This document shows positions 1 through 11,081 of a stretch of DNA of 25,853 bases, piece by piece. Within the stretch, counting starts at the first letter, position 1, and each line of letters starts with the position of its first letter. This DNA comes from CAVSIS01 sp963814875. Its GTDB lineage: Bacteria; Acidobacteriota; Thermoanaerobaculia; Thermoanaerobaculales; Sulfomarinibacteraceae. Location of the stretch: assembly GCA_963814875.1 (NCBI GenBank), contig CAWFFJ010000039.1:1-25853 (forward strand). The letters are read 5' to 3'. A program made the position numbers and the translations under genes. The notes beneath the pieces were generated by a model. It was given only the letters and a program-made list of their open reading frames with translations. It did no database searches and had not been told where the DNA came from.

Positions 1-62
1 CAGGCGATCCCGACGATCTTGTGAAGCCGAGAGCCAGCCTCATCCGAGTAGGTCACAACCAA

Positions 63-137
63 CGATGCGCGCAGCGCATCGAAAGGAATACGGGCCGCGC
101 CGGCTCCCGACGGGGAGCCGCGGCGGCCCGAATTCCT
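63..137 (+). promoter_or_regulatory. Two strong hairpins in the ahcY leader
   Basis: Two adjacent inverted repeats lie between the window edge and ahcY. The first (63-81) is an 8-bp perfect stem, CGATGCGC/GCGCATCG, around the 3-nt loop GCA. The second (84-137) is a stacked stem of about 22 pairs: AGGAAT 84-89 with ATTCCT 132-137, CGGGCCGC 91-98 with GCGGCCCG 123-130, and CGGCTCCC 101-108 with GGGAGCCG 113-120. The loop is GACG, with an A/A mismatch and a 2x2 internal loop. The hairpins end about 30 nt before the ribosome binding site of ahcY. No T-tract follows, so this is not an obvious terminator. The conserved core of the known SAH riboswitch was looked for and not seen. Function unknown: leader regulation, a repeat element, or the 3' end of an upstream transcript are all possible. 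Confidence 0.5.
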
Positions 138-177
138 GTAGGATACGCCGGTCCGCCGCAGCGGTCTGGAGGAGTTC

Positions 178-1509
178 ATGTCCGTTCCCCATCACGTCAA
201 GGACCTCGGCCTCGCGGCCGATGGAGCACGCCGCATCGCGTGGGCCGACCGCCAGATGCCGGTGCTGCAGTCGATCCGTGAGCGTTTCGCGGCCGAGCGT
301 CCGCTCGCCGGGCACCGCCTGGCGGCGTGCCTGCACGTCACGACCGAAACCGCCAACCTCGCCCGCACGCTGGTCGCCGGCGGCGCCGAGGTGCGTCTGT
401 GCGCGTCGAACCCGCTCTCGACCCAGGACGACGTCGCCGCCGCCCTGGTCGCCGAGCACGACATCCCCGTCTTCGCCGTCAAGGGTGAGGACACCGCCAC
501 CTACTACCGCCACGTCCGCTCGTGCCTCGAGATGGAGCCAACCATGACGATGGACGACGGCGCGGACCTGGTGTCGTCGCTCATCTTCATGGCGCTCAAA
601 CGCCACGATGGGCTCCACGCAGAGGTCCGGGCCCTCGCCGAGAGCCTCGGCGAGTCCGGGTGCTCGCGGCTCCTGCAGGGCGTGCTCGGCTCGACCGAGG
701 AGACCACGACCGGCGTCATTCGCCTGCGCGCGATGGAGCGCGACGACGTCCTCCCGTTCCCGGTGGTCGCGGTCAACGACGCCGCCACCAAGCACCTGTT
801 CGACAACCGCTACGGAACCGGCCAATCGACCATGGACGGCATCCTGCGCGCGACCAACGTGCTCGTTGCCGGGCTCACGGTGGTCGTGTGCGGCTACGGC
901 TGGTGCGGCCGCGGCGTCGCCATGCGCGCCCACGGGCTCGGTGCGAAGATCATCGTCACCGAGGTCAACCCTGTCCGCGCTCTGGAGGCCGCGATGGACG
1001 GCTTCCGCGTCATGCCGTTCGCCGAAGCCGCCCCTGTCGGCGATATCTTCGTCACCGTCACCGGCGACCGTGACGTCATCACCACCGCCCACGCCGAGCT
1101 CCTCAAGGACGGCGCGATTCTCTGCAACTCGGGCCACTTCGACGTCGAGATCGACGTTGCCGGGCTGCGCCGGATCGCGACCGAGCGATGGCCCGCGCGA
1201 CCGTTCGTTGAAGCAATGAAGCTCTCCAACGGCCGAACGATCTACCTGCTCGCCGAGGGTCGCCTGGTCAACTTGGCCGCGGCCGAGGGGCACCCGGCGG
1301 CGGTGATGGACATGTCATTCGCCAACCAGGCGCTGTGTGCCGAGCACTTGGTCCGCCACGGTGCGTCGATGGGGCGTCGCGTATATCCGGTACCGGAGGA
1401 GATCGACCATGAGATTGCCCGCCTCAAGCTGGCGACCATGGGCCTCGACATCGACACGCTGACTGCCGCTCAGGCAGCCTACCTCGCCTCGTGGGAAGAG
1501 GGCACATGA
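178..1509 (+). CDS. ahcY: Adenosylhomocysteinase (S-adenosyl-L-homocysteine hydrolase)
   Basis: Cytoplasmic NAD-dependent enzyme that splits S-adenosylhomocysteine into adenosine and homocysteine, clearing the product inhibitor of SAM-dependent methylation. The 443-residue product has the N-terminal catalytic block (HVTTETANLARTL, then CASNPLSTQDDVAAAL) and a Rossmann NAD site GYGWCGRG at residues 239-246. The C-terminal block includes MDMSFANQAL. GYGWCGRG, and an ending on LTAAQ..YL.SWEEGT without the K-x4-Y tail of longer enzymes, point to the shorter archaeal/Thermotoga-like type. The ATG at 178 is supported by GGAGGAG at 168-174. The gene stands alone: a hairpin cluster follows before the efflux operon. 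The family assignment is firm. Confidence 0.97.
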   Translation: MSVPHHVKDLGLAADGARRIAWADRQMPVLQSIRERFAAERPLAGHRLAACLHVTTETANLARTLVAGGAEVRLCASNPLSTQDDVAAALVAEHDIPVFAVKGEDTATYYRHVRSCLEMEPTMTMDDGADLVSSLIFMALKRHDGLHAEVRALAESLGESGCSRLLQGVLGSTEETTTGVIRLRAMERDDVLPFPVVAVNDAATKHLFDNRYGTGQSTMDGILRATNVLVAGLTVVVCGYGWCGRGVAMRAHGLGAKIIVTEVNPVRALEAAMDGFRVMPFAEAAPVGDIFVTVTGDRDVITTAHAELLKDGAILCNSGHFDVEIDVAGLRRIATERWPARPFVEAMKLSNGRTIYLLAEGRLVNLAAAEGHPAAVMDMSFANQALCAEHLVRHGASMGRRVYPVPEEIDHEIARLKLATMGLDIDTLTAAQAAYLASWEEGT

Positions 1510-1533
1510 CACCTTTCGGATCGGTGACGGCCC

Positions 1534-1602
1534 GACCGGAGCGCTGCCCCCGCTCCGGTCCCCTCCCGGAACCTTTCCGGAAACGCTTCGTAAAGGGAAG
1601 CG
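1534..1602 (+). terminator. Hairpin cluster after ahcY, possible terminator
   Basis: Three consecutive inverted repeats fill the 118-nt gap between ahcY and the efflux operon. GACCGGAGCG (1534-1543) pairs perfectly with CGCTCCGGTC (1551-1560) across a 7-nt loop. CCGGAA (1566-1571) pairs with TTCCGG (1575-1580). CGCTTC (1584-1589) pairs with GAAGCG (1597-1602). The first is strong enough to act as a transcription stop, but no run of T follows it, so an intrinsic terminator is only plausible. The last hairpin ends about 12 nt before the ribosome binding site of the next gene and could instead shape its leader. Confidence 0.4.
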
Positions 1603-1627
1603 AAGGTCGTGCGAAGGAGGAGCGCTC

Positions 1628-3352
1628 GTGAGCACCAAGATCATGCCCGCCCTGAGCGTCGCCCTGCTGGTGGCGATTGCTGCGTCGGCACAGACCGTGA
1701 ATGTCCCGGCCCTGCCCACCGAGGTCCCCGGACCCGTTGTCGAGCCGAACGCCACGCTCAACCTCGATCTCGCCACGGCCTACTCCATGGCCCTGGCGCG
1801 GAACCTCGACCTCCAGGTCGGGCGCTTCGGCATCGCCACCTCGACGGTGAGCATCTTCGAGCAGACCGGCCAGTTCGACCCGCTGCTTGAGGCCAACTTC
1901 CAGAGCAACGACACCCGGTCGCCGTCCTCGAGCGACCTCCAGGGCGCCAACGTCCAGGTGAGCCGGTCGTCCACCTTCGGCCTCAGCCTCGGGCAGCTGC
2001 TGCCCACCGGCACCCAGGTTCAGCTGAGCGCGTCCGCGGTACGCAACGAGACCAACTCGCAGTTCTTCTTCCTCAACCCGAGCTGGAGCAGCGGGCTGAC
2101 GCTGTCGTTCAGCCAGCCGCTGCTGCAGGGCTTCGGCACGACCGTGAACCGCTCCGGGATCGTCATCGCCAGCAACCTCCGCGAACAGGACCTCGCCGGG
2201 TTCGAGCTCCAGGTGATGGGCACGCTGCGCGACGTCGAGTATGCCTACTGGGATTACGTCGCCGCCCGGCGCGCCGTGGCCGTCTCCCAGCAAAGCCTCG
2301 ACCTCGCGACGCGCCTGCTCAACGAGACCAACGAACGGGTCAACGTGGGCACCTCGGCGCCGATCGACATCATCCAGTCGGAGTCGGGCGTCGCGACCCG
2401 CAAGCAGGCTGTGATCGCCGCCAGGAACACCGCCTCGAACGCCGAGGACAACCTCAAGCGCGCCCTCGGCTTCGACCGTCCCGACGAGTGGACGGCTTCG
2501 ATCACGGCGACCGAGGACTACTTCATCAAGCCCGTGCACCCGGAGCTGCGCACCTCCATCGAGACCGCCCTTGAGCAGCGCCCGGAGATCACCCAGGCGC
2601 GACTCGACCTGCAACGGCTGCAGCTCAACGTCGACATCGCCCGCAACACGATCCTGCCCAGCCTCGACCTCACCGGCCGCTATGGGCTCTCCGGTGTCGG
2701 CGGCGTGCTCACGACCCAGGACCCGACCACCGGCGAGATCCTCACCGACCAGGGCGGTCTCAACGACTCGTTGCGCCAGATCGGTAAGGCTGACTACCCC
2801 ACCTGGACCGTTGGTCTGACGCTCTCCGTTCCACTCGGCAACAACAGCGCCAAGGCAGTGCTGGCGCAGCGGCGTTGGGAGCTCGAGAAGGGCGAGGTCG
2901 TGCTCAGGTCGCAGGAGCAGCAGATCATCCTCCAGGTGCGCACCGCGGTGCGCGGGCTCGAGGACGGCGCGGCGGCGATCGATGCGGCGGCAGCGGCACG
3001 CGAGTTTGCCGAGCGCAACATCGAGGCCGAGCAGACCAAGTTCGCCAACGGCCTCTCAACCAACTACCAGGTGCTCCAGATCCAGGACGACCTCGCCCAG
3101 GCGCAGCTGAGCGAGATCCGCGCATGGCTCGACTACCGCAAGGCCTACGTCGGCTATCTCGACGCGACCGCCACGCTGCTCGCCAACAAGGGCATCCAGA
3201 TCACCGACCCGGGCGAGCCGGACATTCCGCACGACTACTGGAAAGACGTGAAGTGGATGCAGTTCACCGATCTCAAGTCGGAGCTGGGCGAAATCAACCT
3301 GCCGCCGCGGCCGGTTCCGGCCGACACCGCGGCGCCGACACCGGAGCCGTGA
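1628..3352 (+). CDS. TolC-family outer membrane efflux protein
   Basis: Outer-membrane channel of a tripartite export system, expected to form a trimeric barrel with a periplasmic alpha-helical tunnel. The 574-residue product begins with a signal peptide: basic start, hydrophobic run, likely cleavage after ASA at residue 21. It then shows the two OEP-type helical halves. Typical features are LDLATAYSMALARNLDLQ near residues 40-60, a beta-strand segment with aromatic ends (FSQPLLQGFGT), a long helical pair around ARRAVAVSQQSLDLATRLLNE, and the second-half motifs RPEITQARLDLQ and NGLSTNYQVLQIQDDLAQAQ. The GTG start at 1628 follows AAGGAGG at 1614-1620. It is the first gene of the operon with the adaptor and MacB-type genes. 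The C-terminal tail is Pro/Ala-rich. Substrate unknown. Confidence 0.93.
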   Translation: MSTKIMPALSVALLVAIAASAQTVNVPALPTEVPGPVVEPNATLNLDLATAYSMALARNLDLQVGRFGIATSTVSIFEQTGQFDPLLEANFQSNDTRSPSSSDLQGANVQVSRSSTFGLSLGQLLPTGTQVQLSASAVRNETNSQFFFLNPSWSSGLTLSFSQPLLQGFGTTVNRSGIVIASNLREQDLAGFELQVMGTLRDVEYAYWDYVAARRAVAVSQQSLDLATRLLNETNERVNVGTSAPIDIIQSESGVATRKQAVIAARNTASNAEDNLKRALGFDRPDEWTASITATEDYFIKPVHPELRTSIETALEQRPEITQARLDLQRLQLNVDIARNTILPSLDLTGRYGLSGVGGVLTTQDPTTGEILTDQGGLNDSLRQIGKADYPTWTVGLTLSVPLGNNSAKAVLAQRRWELEKGEVVLRSQEQQIILQVRTAVRGLEDGAAAIDAAAAAREFAERNIEAEQTKFANGLSTNYQVLQIQDDLAQAQLSEIRAWLDYRKAYVGYLDATATLLANKGIQITDPGEPDIPHDYWKDVKWMQFTDLKSELGEINLPPRPVPADTAAPTPEP

Positions 3353-3354
3353 CG

Positions 3355-4119
3355 ATGGACGAGACCGACCGCCCAACCTGGGAGCCGCCCGCCGCACCGG
3401 AGCCGATCGCGCCCGCCGAGGACACGCCTGGCGCCCTCGCTCGGCTGGGCCTGGCCTTCACCGCTCCCGGCCGGCTCTTCGCTGCGACCGCCCGCTCACC
3501 ACGGTGGGCGGTGTGCCTGATCGCCCTGATGCTGATCGGGCTCGCGGCGCAGATGGTCGCGCTCCCACATCTCGACTTCGAGGCCACCATCAGGGAGCGG
3601 CTCGAGCAGAGCGGCCGCGAGATCGACGAGGAGAAGATCGAGCAGTTCGCAAAGCAGTCCCAAAGGACCGCCTTCATCTACCCCGTCGTCGCCGTGGTTG
3701 GAACACCGCTGGTGATGGCCCTGATTGCTGGCATCTTCCTCGGCGGCCTCAAGCTCGCCGGATCGGACGCCGACTACTCGCGCAGCCTGGCGGTGACCGT
3801 CCACAGCTACTGGCCGGCCGCGCTCGTCGTCAACGCCCTGTTCATCGTGCTCGTGCAGCGCGTTGACAAGCTCTCCGCGACCGCCCTGCAGACCGTCGTC
3901 AAGGGCAGCGTCGCGGCGTTCCTGCCCGCCGGCGCGCCGGCATGGCAAACGGCGCTCGGCAGCAGCGTGAGCGTCTTCAATCTCTGGATCATCGTGCTGC
4001 TCGTGCTCGGGATGGCGGTCGTCGGCCGGATCTCGCGCGCCGCTGCATCGATGGTCGTCCTGGTTCCGTGGGTCCTGTTCGTGCTCGGCAAGACCGTCCT
4101 CACGGCCGTGCTGAGCTGA
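3355..4119 (+). CDS. Yip1-family multi-pass membrane protein
   Basis: Inner-membrane protein of 254 residues. A Pro/Glu-rich cytoplasmic N-terminus (about 1-40) leads into FTAPGRLFAATARSPRW, the start typical of bacterial Yip1-domain proteins. About five hydrophobic segments follow: CLIALMLIGLAAQMV, YPVVAVVGTPLVMALIAGIFLG, PAALVVNALFIVLV, LWIIVLLVLGMAVVG and VVLVPWVLFVLG. A charged, helix-forming stretch (RERLEQSGREIDEEKIEQF) lies after the first membrane segment. The ATG is 2 nt after the TolC stop codon, so translation is probably coupled. Bacterial Yip1 proteins have no well-defined reaction. Its place between the channel and the adaptor suggests a supporting role in the exporter, which is inference. 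Confidence 0.75.
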   Translation: MDETDRPTWEPPAAPEPIAPAEDTPGALARLGLAFTAPGRLFAATARSPRWAVCLIALMLIGLAAQMVALPHLDFEATIRERLEQSGREIDEEKIEQFAKQSQRTAFIYPVVAVVGTPLVMALIAGIFLGGLKLAGSDADYSRSLAVTVHSYWPAALVVNALFIVLVQRVDKLSATALQTVVKGSVAAFLPAGAPAWQTALGSSVSVFNLWIIVLLVLGMAVVGRISRAAASMVVLVPWVLFVLGKTVLTAVLS

Positions 4120-4162
4120 CGTCCCGAGCGGACGTCGAGCCCCGAGAAGGAGGAGGCTGCGC

Positions 4163-5400
4163 ATGCGGAAGGCCCTCATCGCGGCGGCTGCCGTCGCCGT
4201 GCTCGCCCTGGTCGTCTGGGCCAGCCTGCGCGACGCCGGCGGGCGCGGCTCGCCAGTGGAGCTCGCCGCTGCCGAGCGCCGTACCATCTCATCGACCGTC
4301 AAGGCCACCGGCGAGATCACCCCGGAGCGTAAGGTCGCCATCTCCGCCAAGGTCATCGGCGAGATCATCAAGCTCCCGGTCAAGGAGGGTGATGTCGTCC
4401 GCCAGGGTGAGCTCCTGGTCGAGATCGAGCGCGACCTCTACGAGGCCGCCCGCGACCAGGCAAAGGCCGCTCTCGAGCAGACCCAGGTCTCACTCGAGCG
4501 GCTCCAGGTCCAGCTCGCCGACGCCCAGCGTACGCTGCGGCGGACCTCGAGCCTGAAGGAGAGCGGACTCGCGAGCCAGCAGGACCTCGACGCCGCTCAG
4601 CTCGCGGCCGACTCGGCCGAGGTCGAGGTCAGGGCACAGGGTCACTCCGTCGAGCAGTACCGCTCCGCGCTGCGGCGTGCCGAGGACGATCTCGCCCGGA
4701 CGTCGATTCGCTCGCCGATGGACGGGATCGTGATCCAGCTCGACGCCGAGCGCGGCGAAACCGTGGTCCCTGGAAACACTAACCTCCCGGGCTCGGTGAT
4801 CATGACCATCGCCGACATGTCGCGTTTGCTGGCCGAGGTCGAGGTCAGCGAGGTCGACGTCGTCCAGGTCGCCCTCGGCCAGCCCGCCGAGATCCTGATC
4901 GACGCGCTCGGGGAAGACAAGCCCCAGCACGGGCACGTGGTCGAGATCGCGACCTCGGGCCGCAAGGACGCTGCGCTCGGCACCATCCGATTCCAGGTCA
5001 AGGTCGCGATCGACGACCCAGACCCCCAGCTGCGCCCGGCCATGACCGCCAAGGTCAACATCGTCACCGCGACCCACGACGACGCCCTCGCGGTCCCCAT
5101 CCAGGCCGTGGTCAAGCGCACCCTCGACGACACGGGCAAGGAGGTTCGCGGTACCAAAGCCAAGGGGCTCGAGGAGCGCGAGGTGGTCTACACGCTGGTC
5201 GACGGCAAGGCGAAGGCCGCGCCGGTCGAGACCGGGATCGCCGACGAGGTTTGGGTCGAGATCCTCGACGGTCTCTCGGACGGCGACACCGTCGTCGCCG
5301 GCCCCTACCGGACCCTCAAGGAGCTCCACGACGGCGACGCCATCCGCGAGCAGAAGCCCGACGAGCGCGCAGCGGACGCCACGACCGAGCAGGACGGCTG

Positions 5401-5401
<1 letters not shown>
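4163..5401 (+). CDS. MacA-like periplasmic adaptor (HlyD/RND membrane fusion protein)
   Basis: Periplasmic adaptor of 412 residues that would join the MacB-type inner-membrane transporter to the TolC-type channel. A single N-terminal membrane anchor (about residues 4-23) is followed by the first half of the barrel-sandwich domain (VIGEIIKLPVKEGDVVRQGELLVEI). A long coiled-coil hairpin comes next (about 93-170, rich in Glu/Gln/Ala/Arg), then the second half with TSIRSPMDGIVIQL. A beta-barrel domain and a membrane-proximal domain complete it, ending near GDTVVAGPYRTLKELHDGDAI. The ATG at 4163 has AAGGAGGAGG at 4147-4156. Its stop codon TGA shares its A with the ATG of the next gene. The family is clear; MacA itself is not proven. 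Confidence 0.93.
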
Positions 5402-7294
<1,893 letters not shown>

Positions 7295-7304
<10 letters not shown>

Positions 7305-8788
7305 CGGCGGCCCACTCGCCGGCAGGCTGAGTCCAGGACAACCGCCAGCAGCGCGATCGTGAATGGCTCGAGAGGGTGGAGCATGCGCGGCACCGGCAGG
7401 TTGAAGGCGACCGCCGTCGCCAGCAGCGGCACCGTCATCCACGCGGTCAGCGCGACCGCGGGGCGTGCCCAGGGGGACGCCAGGCCAACCGCCGCGGCAC
7501 CGATCAGGGGAGCGAAGACCAGCACGCCGAACCAGGGTTCCGCGGCCCGATGCCAGGCGCGGGTGGGCGTCCACCGGCGGCACCAGTCGGCAGTGACCGC
7601 GAGCGAGAGCTCGTCGGCGAGCAGACGGATGACGCGCGGCGTCGGTGCGAAGTCGAGTCCCTGTTCGCGGTCGATCATCCACCGCATCACGTCCCGGTCG
7701 AAGTTCAGACGCCAGGTGTCGAGCGCGAGCGCCGCCACCCCGATCGGATCGCGGCGCAGCGCGTTGAGCGCGGTCGTTTTCGCCCACCGGTTGGTCAGGA
7801 TCGGATCCGGGTCGAGCTTCTTGATGCGGTCGACCAACGCGCCCGGTGCCCAGCGCTGGTCGAGCAGGCGCCGGTGCTCAGCGAGGGGGAACTCCGTCGG
7901 CGCCGCAATCACCTCGGCCACGCGAGGATCCGGAGCGTCCTCGGGCCGCACCACCGGCGCCCACGCGGCGATCAGAAAGTAGCCGTCCTCCCACTGTAGC
8001 GCGGGCGGACGGCCGGTCAGCGCCGCGTTCAGGTGTCTGAGACCTGATACGCCTGCGAGCAGAACCGTCGCCGCCACCAGCACGTGAACGCCGGAGCGAA
8101 CTGCTGCCCGGGCTCGCTCTTTTCGCCGTAGGCCTCGCGCGGTCGCCAGCCCGGCCACGACCGGCGCCGCCAGCACGGTGCTGAGGACGGTGGGGAGAAG
8201 CTGCGTCCGCAGCGCGATTGCGGCGGTGCCGACGAGCCCGGCCAGCACCAGATCGCCCGGCGCAGACCGTTCGATGTAGCGAAGCAGCACCGCCGCCGTC
8301 ACGACCAGCGCGGCGGTGGCCAAGCTCTCGGTCATCACCGCCCGCTCCCAGTAGAGCTGGTGGGGAGCGAGTGCGAGAGCGCACCCTGCAGCAACGGCCA
8401 GCCACGGGCGCACACCGAAACGCACACCGACGATGTGGACCACCAGCACTGCCGCGACCGCTCCGGCCGCCGCCTGCGCGAGCAGCAGCGGGAGCAGCGA
8501 CTGGACCTCGACCGACAGCACCCGGAGCACGCCGCCGTAGACCCAGGGCCGCGCCGTCGGGATTGCGCCGTAGACGGCCGTGTCGAGGAACACCTGGAGG
8601 TCGCCCATGAACAGGTTTGGCGTCGGGTCGACTGTCAACATGCCCAGCTTGAGGGTCACGATTGCGACCGCGCTCGTCGCCACCGGTCGCCGGACGATAG
8701 CTGCCGCCACGACTCGCCACGCTGCTCGAATGCTGGCACTTCCCGCTGTGGACCTTCCACCAGACACCCGCGCGCGGGACCCTTTCAC
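7295..8788 (-). CDS. Multi-pass membrane protein, GT-C (PMT/GT39)-like, paralog 2
   Basis: Integral membrane protein of 497 residues and close paralog of the gene just upstream. The start is taken as the GTG at 8788, whose GTGA overlaps the upstream stop codon by 4 nt. A longer reading would cover the neighbour's C-terminus and is low-complexity. An early loop carries DPTPNLFMGDLQVFLDTAVYG, and a later one LAPHQLYWERAVMTESLATAA. The 'ER..TESL' pattern next to a hydrophobic segment resembles the PMT_2/GT39 fold of lipid-phosphate-sugar glycosyltransferases. About eight to ten hydrophobic segments are visible, with a soluble stretch (WAPVVRPEDAP, RWAPGALVDRIKKLDPDP) before the final helices. 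The function is inferred from fold-level resemblance only. Confidence 0.6.
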
Positions 8789-10299
8789 GCGCCCGGCGCC
8801 GCCAGGGCCGGTTTGGGCTCGATCACCGGGATCAGCAGCGGCTCGTTCCCCCGGCGGCGCCCGAGAACATCCGCCAGCACCGCGAGCAGCAGCACGAGAA
8901 CGGGCTCCAGCGGCTGCAGGAGGCGTGGGGCAACGACCCCAAGGCCGAGCACGGAAACGAGCAGCGACAGCGCCACCAGCGCCAGCCACAGCACAGTGAG
9001 CCGGCGCCCGGGTCCGGCGACCGCAATCGCGGCGAGGCCGATCAGTGGCGCCAGGACCAGCAGGCGGTACCACAGCAATGCCTCGCCATGCCAACGGCGG
9101 GTCACGGTCGAGCGCCGACCCCACTCCGGCGTCACCGCCAGGCTGAAGCGGTCCCGCAGCAGCTCGATCGTCCGCGGCGTGGGCCCGGCTCGCAGGGAGC
9201 GCTCGGCGCGCAGCCCGTCGTCGATCCCGCGGGTCAAGAGAGCGTCGGCCCAGGCGGCAACGGCCAGCCCGGCAACGCCGAGAGGGTCACGTCGCGCGGC
9301 CGCGGCGGCGGTCCTGGCAGCCCAGCGCTCGGTGACGAGCGGGTCGGGATCGAGGGCTCGCAGGCGCTCGACCAAACCACCCGGAGCCCACCGCTGCTCG
9401 AACAGGTTCGAGCGGTCCGCCAGCGGGTACTGGCTCGGCGCCGCGATGGCTGCGGCGACCTGAGAGTTCGGCGCGTCCTCGGGGAGGAGCAGCGGGGCCC
9501 GGGCTGCCACCGCCAGGAAGCCTTCCTCCGATCGCATGGAGGGTGTCCGACCGAGCGCAGCTCCGGTCGCCGCTCGCAGCAAGGCGGTGCCCGCAGCGAG
9601 CACGAGCAGTGCGGCGCCGGCGTGCACCGCCAGCCGGACAAGGTGGCGGCGGGGTAACCCCCGGCGATGGCCGAAAGCCTCGAACCCGGCCAGGAGCAAC
9701 GCAGCCATGACGCCGGCGACGACCGGCCCCACGAGACGGCCGTCCAGGATCCCGATCGGAACCACGGCCGCTGCGAACAGCAGCAGCACCCCACGCCGTC
9801 GTCTCGCCAGCCAGACGATGCCGAGCATCAGCCACCCGACGAAGGCGGCGCCGGCCAGGGCGTCGGGAGCCACCGCCCGCTCGGAGCTGAGCTGCAGCGG
9901 CGCCGCGGCCAGCACGACCGCCGCGGCGAGAGAGATCGCCGGCCGTACCCCGAGCACGACCCGCGCCGCCTGACCGATCGCGACCGCCGCGGCACCGCCG
10001 GCGAGAGTGTGAACGAGCAGCAGCGGCACCAGCGAGTGCGTTGTGACCGCCAGCAGACGGACCGCGGCCGGATACGCAAGAGACCCCGCCACGGGGGTCC
10101 ATCCGAGCACCGCGGTGTCGAGCCACCTCTCGGAGCCGCCGACCAGGTTGACGGTGGGATCGGCGACCAGCAGAGCGAGCTTTACGACCGCCACCAGGAG
10201 AGCCGACACGCCCACCGGGTGGGCCTCACCCCATGTTCTCCACGACCGCCAAAGCTCGGCCATGTGGAGCCCCGCGGCACGTATCCATCGCCTGGTCAC
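8785..10299 (-). CDS. Multi-pass membrane protein, GT-C (PMT/GT39)-like, paralog 1
   Basis: Integral membrane protein of 504 residues, first gene of a two-gene minus-strand operon. It mirrors its downstream paralog block by block: DPTVNLVGGSERWLDTAVLG, LSSERAVAPDALAGAA, LLPEDAPNSQVAAAIAAPSQYPLAD, RWAPGGLVERLRALDPDPL, TPRTIELLRDRFSLAVTPEW and LLQPLEPVLVLLLAVLADVLG. The paralog's 'ERAVMTESL' is 'ERAVAPDAL' here, so the acidic residue seems to have changed from E to D. The GTG at 10299 has only a weak ribosome binding site; the ATG at 10263 is an alternative start. A role in membrane sugar transfer is possible, but no substrate can be read from the context. Confidence 0.6.
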   Translation of the reverse strand: MTRRWIRAAGLHMAELWRSWRTWGEAHPVGVSALLVAVVKLALLVADPTVNLVGGSERWLDTAVLGWTPVAGSLAYPAAVRLLAVTTHSLVPLLLVHTLAGGAAAVAIGQAARVVLGVRPAISLAAAVVLAAAPLQLSSERAVAPDALAGAAFVGWLMLGIVWLARRRRGVLLLFAAAVVPIGILDGRLVGPVVAGVMAALLLAGFEAFGHRRGLPRRHLVRLAVHAGAALLVLAAGTALLRAATGAALGRTPSMRSEEGFLAVAARAPLLLPEDAPNSQVAAAIAAPSQYPLADRSNLFEQRWAPGGLVERLRALDPDPLVTERWAARTAAAAARRDPLGVAGLAVAAWADALLTRGIDDGLRAERSLRAGPTPRTIELLRDRFSLAVTPEWGRRSTVTRRWHGEALLWYRLLVLAPLIGLAAIAVAGPGRRLTVLWLALVALSLLVSVLGLGVVAPRLLQPLEPVLVLLLAVLADVLGRRRGNEPLLIPVIEPKPALAAPGA

Positions 10300-10511
10300 C
10301 GTCCGAGAGAATAGCGCAGACGGGCCTCGATTGGCCCTCCGGTGCCCCTCTCAGTGTCGTCCCCGCTCTGGATGCGACTCGATCTCGTAAAGCATTCAGG
10401 AAGAGCCAGTTGCGCTCGAACGGCGTGTTGACTATCCTCATCTTCAGAACCGACGCCACACCGGATCTCCAAGTGTTCACCGGAGTGGCGGCCATTTTCA
10501 GGGGGAGATCG

Positions 10512-11081
10512 ATGGGGAAACAGACCGCTGCTGCGTTCGTCATCGGCTGTGTGCTGGCGGCAGTCACGGCTCACGCTTCGGACACTGTGGGTCAGGCCGG
10601 GCCCACTCGGCTGTCGCTCGAGGCCCGCGCCGCCCGTGTACAGACCGTGCAAGATGAGCTCGCACGCCTCGAGCAGCGCCTCGACCGGGTCCGCGCGAGC
10701 CTCGCGGCCGGCCCGGATGCCGTTCGGCAGCTCGAGCCCGTACTGAACCGTGAGCTCGCGACGGTGCGGGACGGCGTCCGCGCTCTCGCTCGCCGCATGG
10801 TCGGCCTGCACTGGAGCGAGGCGGAGCCCCTGATCCGGCGCGCCGAGGACCTGGACAGGGCCTGCACCGAGGCCGGAGATCGGGTCCGAGCCCGCCTCCA
10901 GGCCGGGGCGTCGGAGTCGCCGCGCCTCCCCGCGACGACCGACGAGGTCCCGACCGGCACTGGCGCGATCTCCGGAACCGTCACGGATGCGGCGACGGGG
11001 CTCCCTCTTCCCACGACCGTGCACATCGACGTGATCAGCTACGACTACCGCCCGTGGGTCCGTGCCACGGCAGTCGTCGAC
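10512..11081 (+). CDS. 5' part of a frameshifted secreted CnaB-repeat protein
   Basis: This frame carries the N-terminus of the large repeat protein that continues in the next frame. The ATG at 10512 follows GGGGGAG at 10501-10507. The product starts with a signal peptide (hydrophobic AAAFVIGCVLAAVTAHA, likely cleaved after AHA near residue 22). A heptad-like, Leu/Arg/Glu-rich helical region follows (about 30-110, e.g. VQTVQDELARLEQRLDRVRASL), probably a coiled coil. The first CnaB-like unit then begins at ISGTVTDAATGLPL (about 10968). Homology ends at ...VRATAVVD (codon 11079-11081). The same frame stays open to 11831, but there it encodes only an arginine-rich shadow. Removing one G from GG at 11082-11083 joins this part to the next as ...VVDADGHYLV, giving 1370 residues in all. 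Confidence 0.75.

Noticed and set aside
1..177. SAH or SAM riboswitch upstream of ahcY
   Set aside because: Only simple hairpins are visible; the conserved core strings of known SAH and SAM riboswitch classes were not found by eye.
40..1293. Long open frame antisense to ahcY
   Set aside because: A GC-rich shadow of the ahcY codons with no recognisable motifs; similar antisense shadows occur opposite most genes here.
10428..10433. TTGACT as the -35 box of the CnaB-repeat gene
   Set aside because: No acceptable -10 sequence occurs 16-19 nt downstream.
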